The position numbers and the translations under genes are program-made. From Ridgeia piscesae (lineage: Eukaryota > Annelida > Polychaeta > Sabellida > Siboglinidae), in the NCBI GenBank assembly GCA_025642075.2, contig JAODUO010001592.1:1-64000 (forward strand): DNA of 64,000 bases. The letters run 5' to 3'. The notes below the pieces were generated by a model, which was not told where the DNA came from, did no database searches, and saw nothing but the letters and a program-made list of their open reading frames with translations. Shown here piece by piece: positions 12,960 through 24,860 of this stretch. Position 1 is the stretch's first letter; each line of letters opens with the position of its first letter.

Positions 12960-13870
12960 TGTTCTCGAGCACTATAAACACAAAATGATTAAACTTTCGT
13001 CTGAAGAAGCAAGCACCTGTAGGTATACCAGGTATAACATTTAGTATATGTGATGAAAATCAAGTTGTAATCATACCCCAAAACTCGATAAATATAATTC
13101 CTGATTGAATAAATGCCCAAATAGTTATGTCTGTAACTCTAAAACTATTACATAAATAGGAACAATAAATTCCGAATCCAGTTCTCCATATGGAAACTAA
13201 ATTATGTAGCGCATTGTAATACAATAACTTCAAAATTTAGAAAGTTATTAGCATTCCAAAATCATAACAAATATTTACTGCAGCCTTGAGTGCGAAAACA
13301 GGGATATCAACACAACATTATCTGAAGTTGAATGAACCGAGACCACACGTTGAAACTTGGCAAATTACAGGTTTATATATATAATTATGTTAAGCTTATT
13401 AATAACCAAATCACAAATCACCTTTGATATAAGGGCATGTTTTAAATAATGTGATCGTCTTGTCATATTTGCATTCCAGCCACACGTTAATAGTAAGCTT
13501 GAATCTGATCAACTTTCTTTTGGAGAAGCATATGTAGGTATATATTTCAAAGCAGGTAATAATTAGGGTACAGGCTGTATATGATGATGAATGATCAGGT
13601 TTTTTGCGGTGATCCAAAACATGAATTTTTTTATTAAGGAGTAAACAAACCCCCAACCGTGGGTGTTTGTAACTTTGAAATTATCACATCAACAAAAAGA
13701 AGTTCAAAATACAGTTGTCCATGTAGGGATTAGGTTTTACAGCAATATGTAGCTTGATATCTTAAAATAATTTCAGAATGTTATTAGCCTTCCAAAATCA
13801 TAAAAAAGCAAGCACGGTAATCATGAGTGTAAACAAATATAACTGGTCCTCTATTCAATCAACCATAACA
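12960..13870. repeat. Repeat F, two inverted tandem copies
   Basis: About 12,960-13,345 and 13,350-13,870 are direct repeats of each other (shared TTATTAG-CTTCCAAAATCATAA) and lie inverted relative to copies 1 and 2. Confidence 0.65.
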
Positions 13871-13939
13871 TTATAGCTAACTGGAAATAGGCACTGTAAT
13901 TGTGCATTTAGTCATCATTCATGTGATTGAAATTTCTCC

Positions 13940-15010
13940 CATAGACCTCTGGTTGGGTTGGCGCAATAGCCAGTCCTCAGACTCAGGACTTCTCAAACCA
14001 CGTTACTTTCCTGGCAGATACTTGTGCTTCCAATTGGACACCATATACATTTTAGGACGCTTTCAGTCATGCTGCAGTCAGTGCACAAAAACTGTTCATA
14101 CAAAATATCCACCAATGTCTATAATCAGGTACTAAATAATTAACACTCCAGCACAGGATTTGACCCAGGTTCTCTAAGTCCGATGCTGTTGACAGAAATC
14201 TAACTCTATGAATAAGGACAATGGTCCAGGGCTGCACTACTACCAAACTGTCATAGTCTAGGCTCAGAATCTTAAAAACAATCAGTGGTACCTAGATGTC
14301 AAAAGCTGTTATCCACGTCAGGGTGTATCTCTATATTTTATTAGTTACACTCTGTTCAGATGGCATTTCTATTGGGATTTTACTGTATAGCGAGCTATTT
14401 TATAAAGTGTTTTTAACATGTTTCAACACACACATAATCAGCTATATCTCTACTAATTACGCTGCTATACTATTACATTTGGTGTTATCCTGTGTGTGGG
14501 ACTCTGCGTGCATGGATGTGCATGTTTGCGGGAGTGCATACATGCATGTATGTGTGTGAGCACAAGCTGCATGTATGCAGCAAATTCTAAGTTAATGCAA
14601 CTGATAGAACTGAAATGAAACCTGTTTGAAAACTGAACTGAAAGTACAAGATATATTAACATTTTAGCTTCATCCGGTGACTGAAATGTCAACAAGATTA
14701 AAATAAAATTGCCACCTAGACAGTCCTGTCTAGATGGCAGGTGGACAAGGAAGCTCAATTGCTAAAACACTCACATTCAGTCAGTTTATATCCACACAAT
14801 CATGTACTGTAATGTTAAGTATTTGGCCGTGCCAGTACCTGGCTATGGAGACTGGTGGATATTTATGTGTGGACAGTCTTCGTGCATTAATTGCAGCATG
14901 ACTGGATGTTTCCCAGATAAATTGATATGGTGTTTAATTGGACATGTCTGCCAGGGAAAGTAAAGTGGTTTGAGGAGTCCTGGTCTTAATCAGAATAAGA
15001 ACTTACCTTA
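13940..15010. mobile_element. Palindromic element of about 1.1 kb
   Basis: 13,940-14,150 pairs with 14,830-15,005 in reverse (CCAATTGGACACCATAT / ATGGTGTTTAATTGGACATG; CATGCTGCAGTC / TTGCAGCATGAC). Between them nothing is recognised except a hairpin at 14,714-14,731. Confidence 0.6.
14714..14731. repeat. Short perfect hairpin
   Basis: CTAGACAG-TC-CTGTCTAG, eight-base arms with a two-base loop. Confidence 0.8.
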
Positions 15011-15294
15011 TTTGCACAAGCATTGCAGATGGGAATTTTGTTTAACTTCGAACAGCTCAGCTCATACCATTAATGTTCATTTTTGATAGTTTGTACTAAC
15101 AGTTCTGGAAGAAAATTCAAACAATCAACTATTTGCTTACTTCAGTCCAGGATAAAAGTTACTTGTTTCAAATATGACTATCTGTTGTTAATGTGAGTTT
15201 GACTGTAGAACGACCCCAATGCTACGTCTGTAAGAGAGACACTATATACTGTCAATAGTTATTATATTATATAATCTCCATGGCATAGAATAGA

Positions 15295-15540
15295 AAGACA
15301 CAGTCTATGGTACTCATTTTCGGGGTACTAATACTGGTGAACGATAATCAAAATAAATTTGACATATAAACACTTCGCTACTTTGTCATAAAGATAATCA
15401 ACCGAATACATAGCTGATATATACATACAATAAATAAATCGTATTAGATGAATAAATTGATAAATAGAACACATTTCTAATGCGCCCTCGACGTTTTTGT
15501 TAGAGTACGCCCATGGCCATGACCATGCTATCGCCATAAT
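15295..15540. repeat. Inverted-repeat arm, pairs with 7,380-7,640
   Basis: Counterpart of the left arm; see that entry. Confidence 0.75.
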
Positions 15541-16377
15541 TATATATGCCGGTCGTCAACTTTGTCAACAAACGGTTTAATTATTTGTTCCGACTTCAAT
15601 ATGCATACCAGGCCCAGCTGTAAGCGGAGCATTTTTCTTCCAGAAAAAGTGAAAAATGCACATAGTGTTACATAGTAATGTATAATTACACAATATGTAA
15701 TCATATATGTTGGCAACTTCATATGATGGCGACGTGTTGGTTGTAACATTTAACTAACGGAGAAATCGGATTCTAAGATATAGTATTAGTTACGCTAGCC
15801 TACCATATTCAATTTAAACTCTATTCATTAGTGCCAAGACCAAGTCAAGTATTGGCATCGCTTCGCAGTTGCCGTAAGTCGTAACTTTAGGCTTTAGTCA
15901 GTTTTACACCACGTTGAAACATGCCACGTTTCACAGGTCATTTGCGAACATTAGTATAGTGACTGTTTCGAGAATAGCACTTTAAACACTCGTAACCTGC
16001 GATGTTTGATACGAAACAGTGGCACTAATAAGTTCCGACGTTGCTCGATAAAACGGGACCGCATGGCAGGTTGAAACTTACGAGTTGGCCTGCGCGAGCG
16101 TGTTCTATGAATAGCGCACGCCCAGTACTAGATGGATGTGCTGTAATGACTATGCGGCTGTTTGACTGCACATCTGACGATTGTGCGGGCGAGGTGGGTG
16201 GTCCGTGTCTTTTCATTTTCAAATTTTGCGAACGATAAACGAATTCCTTTTTCGTTTTTCGTTTTCAAAAGTAATGTAAGAAAAACGAATTCGTTTTTCA
16301 TTTTTGCATTTAGGATGCTTCGGCCACACTGCCACTTCGGGTGTCCTGTAAAAGTTGGTAGTTTCGGCGGGATACTT
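15541..16377. other. Unassigned; CpG-containing near 16,020-16,200
   Basis: Frames on both strands at 16,025-16,240 overlap and have no recognisable motif. Confidence 0.3.
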
Positions 16378-16528
16378 CGGACGCACTGGCAGCATTTTGA
16401 AAATATGCTCGCAGAAATTTTGCAAAGTGGTATATCTAAGTACATATAGGTGAACATTGGTCGTTTTATGTTTCGACAATTTAATAAACTATACTCAACC
16501 TTCTGTGATAAACTACTGTAACAGATGT

Positions 16529-16591
<63 letters not shown>

Positions 16592-18672
16592 AAAAAAAAT
16601 ATAGGTATAGTTTATTGTGTGTAGCCGACTATATTTAATACTGTTTTTGGAAGTTTATATTATATCCTGAATGTATGTATTCTGCTGTGTGCTGGTGTGA
16701 AATGATTATGTATATTTCTGGTGTGTGTTATATGCCAATTATGAAAGTATGCGGGTAATGCTTTATGTTTATATTTATTATAATATGATTACGCTAAGTA
16801 GTTCCATGTGGGAGCTATATTTATTTGAACATATTATTATTACAAGTTTTTTTGCAATTTGTTTATTCAATTATATTTGTGACCCTAGATCAGTAGATAG
16901 TAATTAGTGTGAGGCAATATTATAAAGTTTAATGTTTATTTTATTTTGAATAATATGCTCAAATGTAATTATAAGTCCAATTGTTCGAGAACATCTGTTT
17001 GCTATTTTATCAATATATTTACTCAAGTTTAAATGTGACATTAATATAAAGTCCAGAATTTTAAACTGATTAACTCTCAATATCTATACCATCAGTTTTT
17101 AATATTAGTTCATCAACCTATTTATTAGGCATTTGAAAAATATTGTTTTTTTAATAGTTTAATGATAATATATAATAATAACACATGTTTATTATGTAGT
17201 TCTTTATTAATCGAATATTCAACATTCACTGTGTTTCTATCATCTGTGAAAGCTTTAATTGTACTTGTATCATCAAGTATCATCAACATAAGTTATGCTG
17301 GCTTTTGGAAAATCATTGATATAATTATAGTAAATAACATTGTCAGTGGCCCTAAAATTGATTCTTGCAGCACGCCTCTTTTTATAGGTAAAGTATATCA
17401 TTTTACCTCTTCTAATCTTACAGACTGCTTACAGTTAGTTGAATAGTATTGCTGTGAGCTCCATTCCAATGGCTCCTGGCTATCTCACTGATCGGTTTGC
17501 GTGAAATAACAGAGTGCATGTTTGTCACACTTGCAACTGCACAAATATTCCATTTCAGTTGTTAATACGCATTCAGGTGGCACTGTTTCATATTATATTG
17601 GAAAAATGAATAACAAAGTTTAGAAGTAATTAAAGTAAATCATTAGTAGTTAAATAGTAGAGTACATGTTTGTCACACTTGCAACTGCACAAATATTCCA
17701 TTTCAGTTGTTAATAAGCATTCAGTTCATATTCTATAGGAAACATGAATAACAAATATTATAAATAATTGTAGTATATGATTAGGCTTACAGTTAAATAT
17801 TTAATTATAATGACATCAGATTATGTGCACTTCATGGATATCCCAAAAGGCATGGCTAAACGACAGTCCACATTCGACTGGCAAACTGCTCAAACTCATC
17901 CACATCTACATAACAATAATAGTGATACCAACAATAAAAATATGATTGTCAGAGATAAAGTCCTTACTATGACTACCACTACTACTACTACAACACAAAT
18001 ATTTATTAATCTAAACAATCTATCAGCAAACAATCACTCTATGTGTATACATCTTTCATGAGAAACTGTTAAAATGTGTGTTTTAAAGATTTCTACACTG
18101 CTTGCATTCTGTATACATTCCGGGATAGTGTCCCAAAGTTTTGCAAACATGTCAGCAAATTTATACTACTGGCCTGAAGACAAGTTGTACTTATGTGTCA
18201 GCCATGCACACTATAGTTTGCCAACGGATCAGTGACGTAGCCAGGAGCTATTGGAATGGAGCTCACAGCAATACGTCTAACACAATAATTTTAAACTAAC
18301 CGTAAGCTGTCTGTAAAACCAGAAGAGGTGAAATTAGCTACTTTACCTATAAAAACAGGCGTCTCCCAAGAATAAATTTGAGGGCCATTGACATTGTTGT
18401 TTACTATAATTATATCAATGATTTTCCGAAATTCAGCATAAATTATGCTGATGATACTTGATGATACATGTTCAATTAAAGCCTTCACAGATGACAAAAC
18501 ACAGTGAATGTTGACTAATTGATTAATAAAGAACTACATATAATAAACATGGCTAAACTACATACATTACCATTAAATTATTAATAAAACAAAACGTTTT
18601 GTTTCAAATGCCTAATGACCATATTGATGAACTAGCATGAACAACTTATGATGTAGATATTGAGAGTGTTAA
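16378..18672. mobile_element. Palindromic unit U1, left portion, with reverse-transcriptase scraps
   Basis: A minus-oriented arm (16,378-17,470) and a plus-oriented arm (from about 18,228) face each other. The plus arm reads YINDFPKFSINYADDT at 18,406-18,453, a reverse-transcriptase catalytic box; the minus arm has a related scrap at 17,280-17,340. A direct repeat of about 150 bases lies at 17,510-17,805. A TA run is at 16,532-16,589. The unit continues at 23,745 beyond the TTAA element. Confidence 0.7.
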
Positions 18673-19211
18673 AGCTGCTCCCTCCACTCGTTTGCTAATC
18701 GCCAAACCGGTTCTTTCATGCCCAAATGTGTAATGTGTTAATAGTTTAACTAGTATGCAGTCAGTTAATTTTTAAAATGCGTACTTGTCATTTTTTATCG
18801 TAAAAAAAGAATCGCCGTTACACCGGGTATAACTGGCGAAACAATCAGCAGCTGCCGACGTCCTTTGCTTTTTGGGTCACGTGCTTTATGCGAGATCGAC
18901 CTACTGCGGCACAATAACGTGCTTTTGCGCGTCATGACTAAGATTCCAAAGGCAAAGTGATTCTTCTATGAAGGTACGCATTAAGTGCATTAACGCAGTT
19001 AGCAATAAGAGCGAGTAGTCGGTGGCTAATCCACTCTTGTGAACGTCTACTCGACGCGGATTCTCTAACTTGTAAGATTATCAGTGTCGCTGATAAGGCA
19101 AGCCAGTTTGAGTTGACAGTCACCATCAATATCGCTCGGCATCACTCAGCCAGACACAACCTGTGTTGATATGTACCGGTATTGTATTTGATTACGCAGG
19201 ATCTTGTTAAT

Positions 19212-19281
19212 AAACTAAGTAATTGCGAAAGTACATATCCATAGAGAAACTAAGTAATTGCGAAAGTACATATCCATAGAG
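19212..19281. repeat. 35-base tandem duplication
   Basis: AAACTAAGTAATTGCGAAAG and the following 15 bases occur twice without spacer. Copy A has it once. Confidence 0.95.
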
Positions 19282-22200
19282 AATAGATGACGGGAGGGAC
19301 GAAATGATAAATAAAATTGACGTGGGGGACTGGTAGTAGGCTCTTGTTGGTCTGGCAAGAAGCGTTGTATTTTTAGGGGGAGCATCCGTTATCTCGTTAA
19401 CAGAACGTCAAACGGAGAACTACATTAATCTCACAATTATTAAAACAGTGTTTAGCGACTCACATTTCAGTACTATTACTGAATTTTGTTATTTCCATGA
19501 CATTTTATGCAAAATTATTAAGATTTTTATGACAGCGATGATTGATTAAAATGTTAATACAATAGGTGTACACTATTATATCATGCAATTATTACATATA
19601 ACATTCTTGCACTTGTTTCCGTTGTAGTCAATGATGCCTGGCTGTAGTCTATGTACCTGGTACCTTTCAACTCACACGTGCCAGCTGTTTTCAAATATTT
19701 ATCAACATTTTCATCACAGCATTATATGAATGCATAATATATTCGAATTATAATATTGCTACAGGCCACACTACAATGCAAAAGTAAGACAAGGCAGAGG
19801 AGGGGCTAAGATTAAGGCAGTCACATGGGTATGGCAGATGCCGGGAGGATATGTAATCTGTGGGAGGCTCACATCTGATCAATCCAGGGAATTTAAACAT
19901 TTTAACAATCAACAACGTATAAATTATCAAAATATTTTAATATGTCCATTTTAATATTAATATTAATTCACATACACATACACACGGGGCCTGTAGCATG
20001 GCTATGTAGATCAATTTAAAAAATTACCTTCAAAATGGTGCATTCTGAAGGATGTTTTAACTTATTCCCTAGGAAATAGAGAGGAAACAAATGCACAGCT
20101 ACAAGTGTAAACATGTTTATAGCAAGAAATACCTATGAGGTGGCCATCCTGGCATATTTTGAGCAAATTGGCTTAGAAAAACACTGAGGTGGTCCACCTC
20201 ACTCATCATATAGCAGGGGAAATACTGCAGCGATGACTAAAAAAATCAATAATACAGTGTTGAAGAAGGTAGACATACATATTATGAATGCTTGAATATT
20301 TTCTGAGGGAATGTGCTGTTGGCATCACAATAACCTTATTTTGTCATTTCCAACATTTGCTTTGACCAGACAACGTCACATATTCATGTTTGACATAAAA
20401 TGTCAAAAATGAATATGTGTACACCATGTAATAGTTATTACATGGCATCATTATTTACTCCCAACTCCACTACCATGATGCATGTTTTTTGTTTACTGAA
20501 ATTGAATACATACATTTCTTTACAGGTCAACAAGAAACTGAACAATGCTTACTACGACTAGTTCAACAAGTTATATGCTATACAGGACAGTTGTATTTGT
20601 GGACAAGACTATACAACCATGAGCCGTGCAAGATGCTGCATATTAAATGTCAAGTATTTGAATGTCGACCAAGTGAAGTGATCCCAGTTGTACTGTGTGT
20701 TGCATCATGACAGACTCCGCAGTACTGGTGGTGTGTACACTGGCTTCCATGCCGGTCAGATACCCTGACTGACTAGAGACCAATGCAGAATGCAGAGTGC
20801 TTGACATGCGAATATGGTGACGCCTGACTAGCTTTGCAGTTGGTGATGGAACGGTGGATGCCATGGTCTGTCAAATATGGCATAGGCCTTTGGTCAACCT
20901 CTCTCGACACTGTTAGACAGGTTCGACATTCTTTAGTGAACTACATCAGCTTGGATATCGATGACATTGTGTGAGTTCACTCTCTTTGATGATACTGCAT
21001 ACCAGCTTCCTGGCATTTCACTGTACATACGCATCTGCCTATACAAGAAACAAAGTGACAATTAACATGGCTCTGACATGTATGATATTTTATATGTGAC
21101 GACACACTTAGCCAAAGTCAATACCATGGTAATATAATTGTTTTATTCATGTTATAAAATTTGCATGCCCACATGTTATATATACATTACTCAGACCTGT
21201 TATATTGATCATTTCTTCTAATGTGGGAAACATTCCGCCACACTGAAATAAATATGTGAAAATACTAATTGTACAAAAGAAAAGTATTCACCACTATCTC
21301 TAGATAGTACTCTTCATAGAATTGAGTAAACATATCGCAATTGCACATGTAACTCTCAGCCACATGACAAGGACCCTGACTAGTTTAGCCACTTTTTAGG
21401 TGTAAAGATACATAGCATTAAATAAAAAAATGTTTTATATCTACTAATTTAAAAAAAATAAAGTATAATCTAGTTACATATTTATTATTTCTGAAGCACA
21501 ATTTCCAACATGGTCAAAGTGCTGTACATAATGTTATTATATGTACATAGTATGTATATGATATCTATTTACAGCATGTTTCTCTAACAATTGTGTGCGT
21601 GTTATGGGTGAACTCTTTGCAAAAGTAAATTTCCAGAAATATGTTTTAGTACGACAATTCTTTCATGATATTGAAAAATTTTCCCATGACATGTAATGAC
21701 ATGTATGACATGTATCACTAAGCACATGTTTGCTAAAGCTAATGTATTCTCTGTGAAAGGCATAATCTGAAAGCCTAATGAATGGGATTCATGTTTTTGA
21801 ACTAATTAGTATTTGAGATACCATGTGCTGGATGCTCGATGATACGAATATTTATAAAAGTAACTCTTTTTTACATTTACCTAACACGTTTTCAATTTGT
21901 TTTATTGCTGCTTTGCTTGTTATCTGATGAAATAAATACATATATCAAGTGCAGTGATTGTACCTGTAGTTATATTTATATTGTGCTTGCCATTATTGTT
22001 TAGTCAATTTCATGAAATAGTTTTGGTAAAAAGTTTTTACTTTATGATGTCTTTACTTATATACAATTTAACAAGTACACCCACCCATTAATACAGACAA
22101 ATAAAATATCACATAGAGGGTCAGATTCAGAAATCGTCTTGAGGGCACAAAAACCTCTACTGGCCTTTGAACCAAAGTGTGGTCCACATTTTTATTGATA

Positions 22201-22914
22201 CCGCATAGCTTCAGCTTCCACTGTCTCGTTCGTCTTGGAGTGGTGATATAAGAAAATGCCATAACTTATTATTATCATGTAAACTGGGTCATATTTCAAA
22301 CAATATTGAGGCACATTAGCATTGACCTGTTATAAAAAAGTTTGCAGGCATACCAGATTCCTACAATGTAGGAGGCACATCCACAGGGTCCCAGGCCCCT
22401 TGGATTTACAAATGACACATCTGTACAATTTTTATAAAAGGTTTGTTGAGAGAGTAAATTAATGTATATTACAACACTGATTTACCTGAGGTGATGAGCT
22501 TTTCGACATGCCCTATGGTGATGATACCTCAAGTTCTGAAAATGTGACACATTTGAATTTTAATGTACTTGAAAATAGTGCACTGTTATGAACAATCACC
22601 TCCCAGGCTTCCAAATGCAAGCAATATCTTGTTATTTTATTACATTAATGTTACTAATAAATTAAAATAATATGTTTATACCTATTTCTATGTATTAAAT
22701 TACCATCATTGCTTAATGTATTAAATTATTATTATAACTATAATATTATAATATTGTCATTATGAATAAGTATATCGGAGGCCTAAGTACAACTGTTACG
22801 GATCACTTATAATGCATTTACATTATATACCTATAGCTACTATTAGGCTAATTAAGCCTATTTAATCTTAGCCTTAGCATATTAACCTGCTACATACCAT
22901 ATGTGACATAAACA

Positions 22915-23293
22915 TTAGATAGTTACAGTATTATAATCAATCACTGACATGTCGTAGTCATCTAAGTATAGGCCATAGTATATGCCTGGCGTAGTCATAC
23001 TCGTAGCATAGCCATACCTTGGGCTTGGTATTTTGTCGTACCATGGCATTGGCTGAATAAGCGCTAAGGTTGAAGGTAAACAATAACATAAATTACTAAA
23101 AACAACATTAATATCAATGACATATATAGTCATACACCTAAATATATATACGTGATTATAGCTGAGCAATTCGTAATTACTAACCTATCTGGAAGAACAT
23201 CTGTGCGAACGCTGCATGTTGACTGTAGTCAGTGACAGTTTGCCGGCCCAAGGGCACAGTGTCGTAGCTTGCAAAGCCAGGGCACTGTGACTG
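22915..23293 (-). CDS. Possible two-exon coding piece inside the TTAA element
   Basis: On the minus strand an open stretch 23,293-23,185 (SQCPGFASYDTVPLGRQT, HAAFAQMFFQI) ends at donor GTTAGT. After a 121-base intron with acceptor TTCAACCTTAG comes 23,063-22,915 (ALIQPMPWYDKIPSPRYGY, GLYLDDYDMSVIDYNTVTI, stop). Phases agree. No start codon or convincing upstream acceptor was found, though translation could begin at the Met of QMFF, giving about 53 residues. No family was recognised. It could be a captured host exon pair, an element gene, or chance. Confidence 0.3.
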
Positions 23294-23744
23294 TCACTGT
23301 TCCGAAATCATGCTATTCACTGCTCAGTTACATATTCTTTCCCAATCATGCGTCGATGCTGTCTTTGTCTGCTTAATTTGCCGTGTTGGTAGCATATAAA
23401 AATCGTGTTTGTGCCTAAACTCGCTGTTCCTAATCGTAAACAACTCGACATGATGAAGGTCAATCTCGCTCCCCCAAGTCTCGTTCGCGTGAAGACTAAA
23501 GCGTATTCCGCTCAAATCTCCATTTCCATAGTTAGGTTTCGTATAGAGTTTCGATCGGGTTCTATCGAAACGAAATTCTAAATAGTTCCTATTTATTTTA
23601 TTAATTTCAGAAAAAAGAAGTAACATGTATGCATAAACAAACTAAGCAATCATTAGGGAGTATTTGATACCTCCGATGTTTGTGAAATTACTAATAATCG
23701 CTAGGAGCAAACGATTTTTACGCGAATGAGTGGAGGGAGCAGCT

Positions 23745-24860
23745 TTAACCAGTTTAACATTCTGGGCTTTACATTAATCTCATATTTAAACTGAAGTAAA
23801 CATATTGATAAAATAGCAAATATATGTTCTCGAACAATTCGAATTATAATTAAATTGGAGCATATTATTCAAAATGGTATAACAATTACACTCTATAATT
23901 CAATAATATTGCTGGACACTAATTACCATCTACTAATAATCTACACACATGTAATTGAATAAACAAAATTGCAAAAGAAACTTGTAATAATAATATCTTC
24001 AAATTAAATATTAGTTCCCACATGGAACTAATATTTAAGCAAATGTTGATAACCTACTTAGTGTAATGATATTATAATTTTATTATAAATATAAACATAA
24101 AACACAACCACTCACAGTTTAAAAAGATTGACTGATATCACAAACCAGAAATATACATGATCATTCCACACCAGCACACAACAGAATACATACATTCAGG
24201 ACATAATACAAATTTCCAAGACAAGAGTATTAGATATAGTCCGCCACACACAATAAATAATACCTACTTTTTTAATCAAAACATAACCACAGTTTAAAAA
24301 GATTGATACATTATGTAAAGCAGCGTATTACCCACGGGTACAAACATTCTTGTGCAGTTGTAAATTACTACAAAAGCAAATTAATAATGAATTAACATTA
24401 AGTCTAGCAACACATTCAGCCATAAACGTATTATATTTTTACCACACATCCTCTACATACAATACGTGTAAAGTAGCAAATGTTAATAATAAAAAAGACA
24501 CAGGAATATACATGCTCCTAAATACAATTGGGCTATCCGTAATGGTCCGTCAATGGAATTCAATAATTATAATATAAAAGATAGCTAATTTCAAAACCCA
24601 GTGTGGCCCCTCTGATAGCGACTATTTATTAGTCACAATAGGGACCTCCTAAGCCAAATATTTTACAAACTAAATTTAAATAATTATTGAATCACATAGT
24701 TGCAGTTACAAAATAAATACATCTACACTCGATTTATCCATTTATCGATTTATCTATCTATACCTATAGACAGATCTGTTACAGTAATTTATCACAGAAG
24801 GCTGAGTATAGTTTATTACATTTTCTGAACATAAAATGCAGCGCCGAAACGATCAAAATC
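23745..24860. mobile_element. Palindromic unit U1, right portion
   Basis: Continues the plus-oriented arm of U1 after the TTAA element, up to the contact with U2 near 24,860. Confidence 0.65.

Larger units (their letters stand above)
18673..23744. mobile_element. TTAA element, copy B, complete (5,072 bases)
   Basis: Left end AGCTGCTCCCTCCACTC, right end GAGTGGAGGGAGCAGCT: 17 bases perfectly inverted, with a further match CGTTTGCT inside. Flanked by TTAA on both sides. The related repeat at 28,396-28,440 shows the target without the element (GAGAGAGTTAATCAG). TTAA duplication is typical of piggyBac and a few other superfamilies; no transposase was recognised, so class assignment is tentative. 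It contains a 35-base tandem duplication (19,212-19,281) and a possible captured gene piece (22,915-23,293). Confidence 0.87.

Noticed and set aside
16025..16240. Frames on both strands in a CpG-containing stretch
   Set aside because: Mirror frames of equal length with no recognisable motif; base composition explains them.
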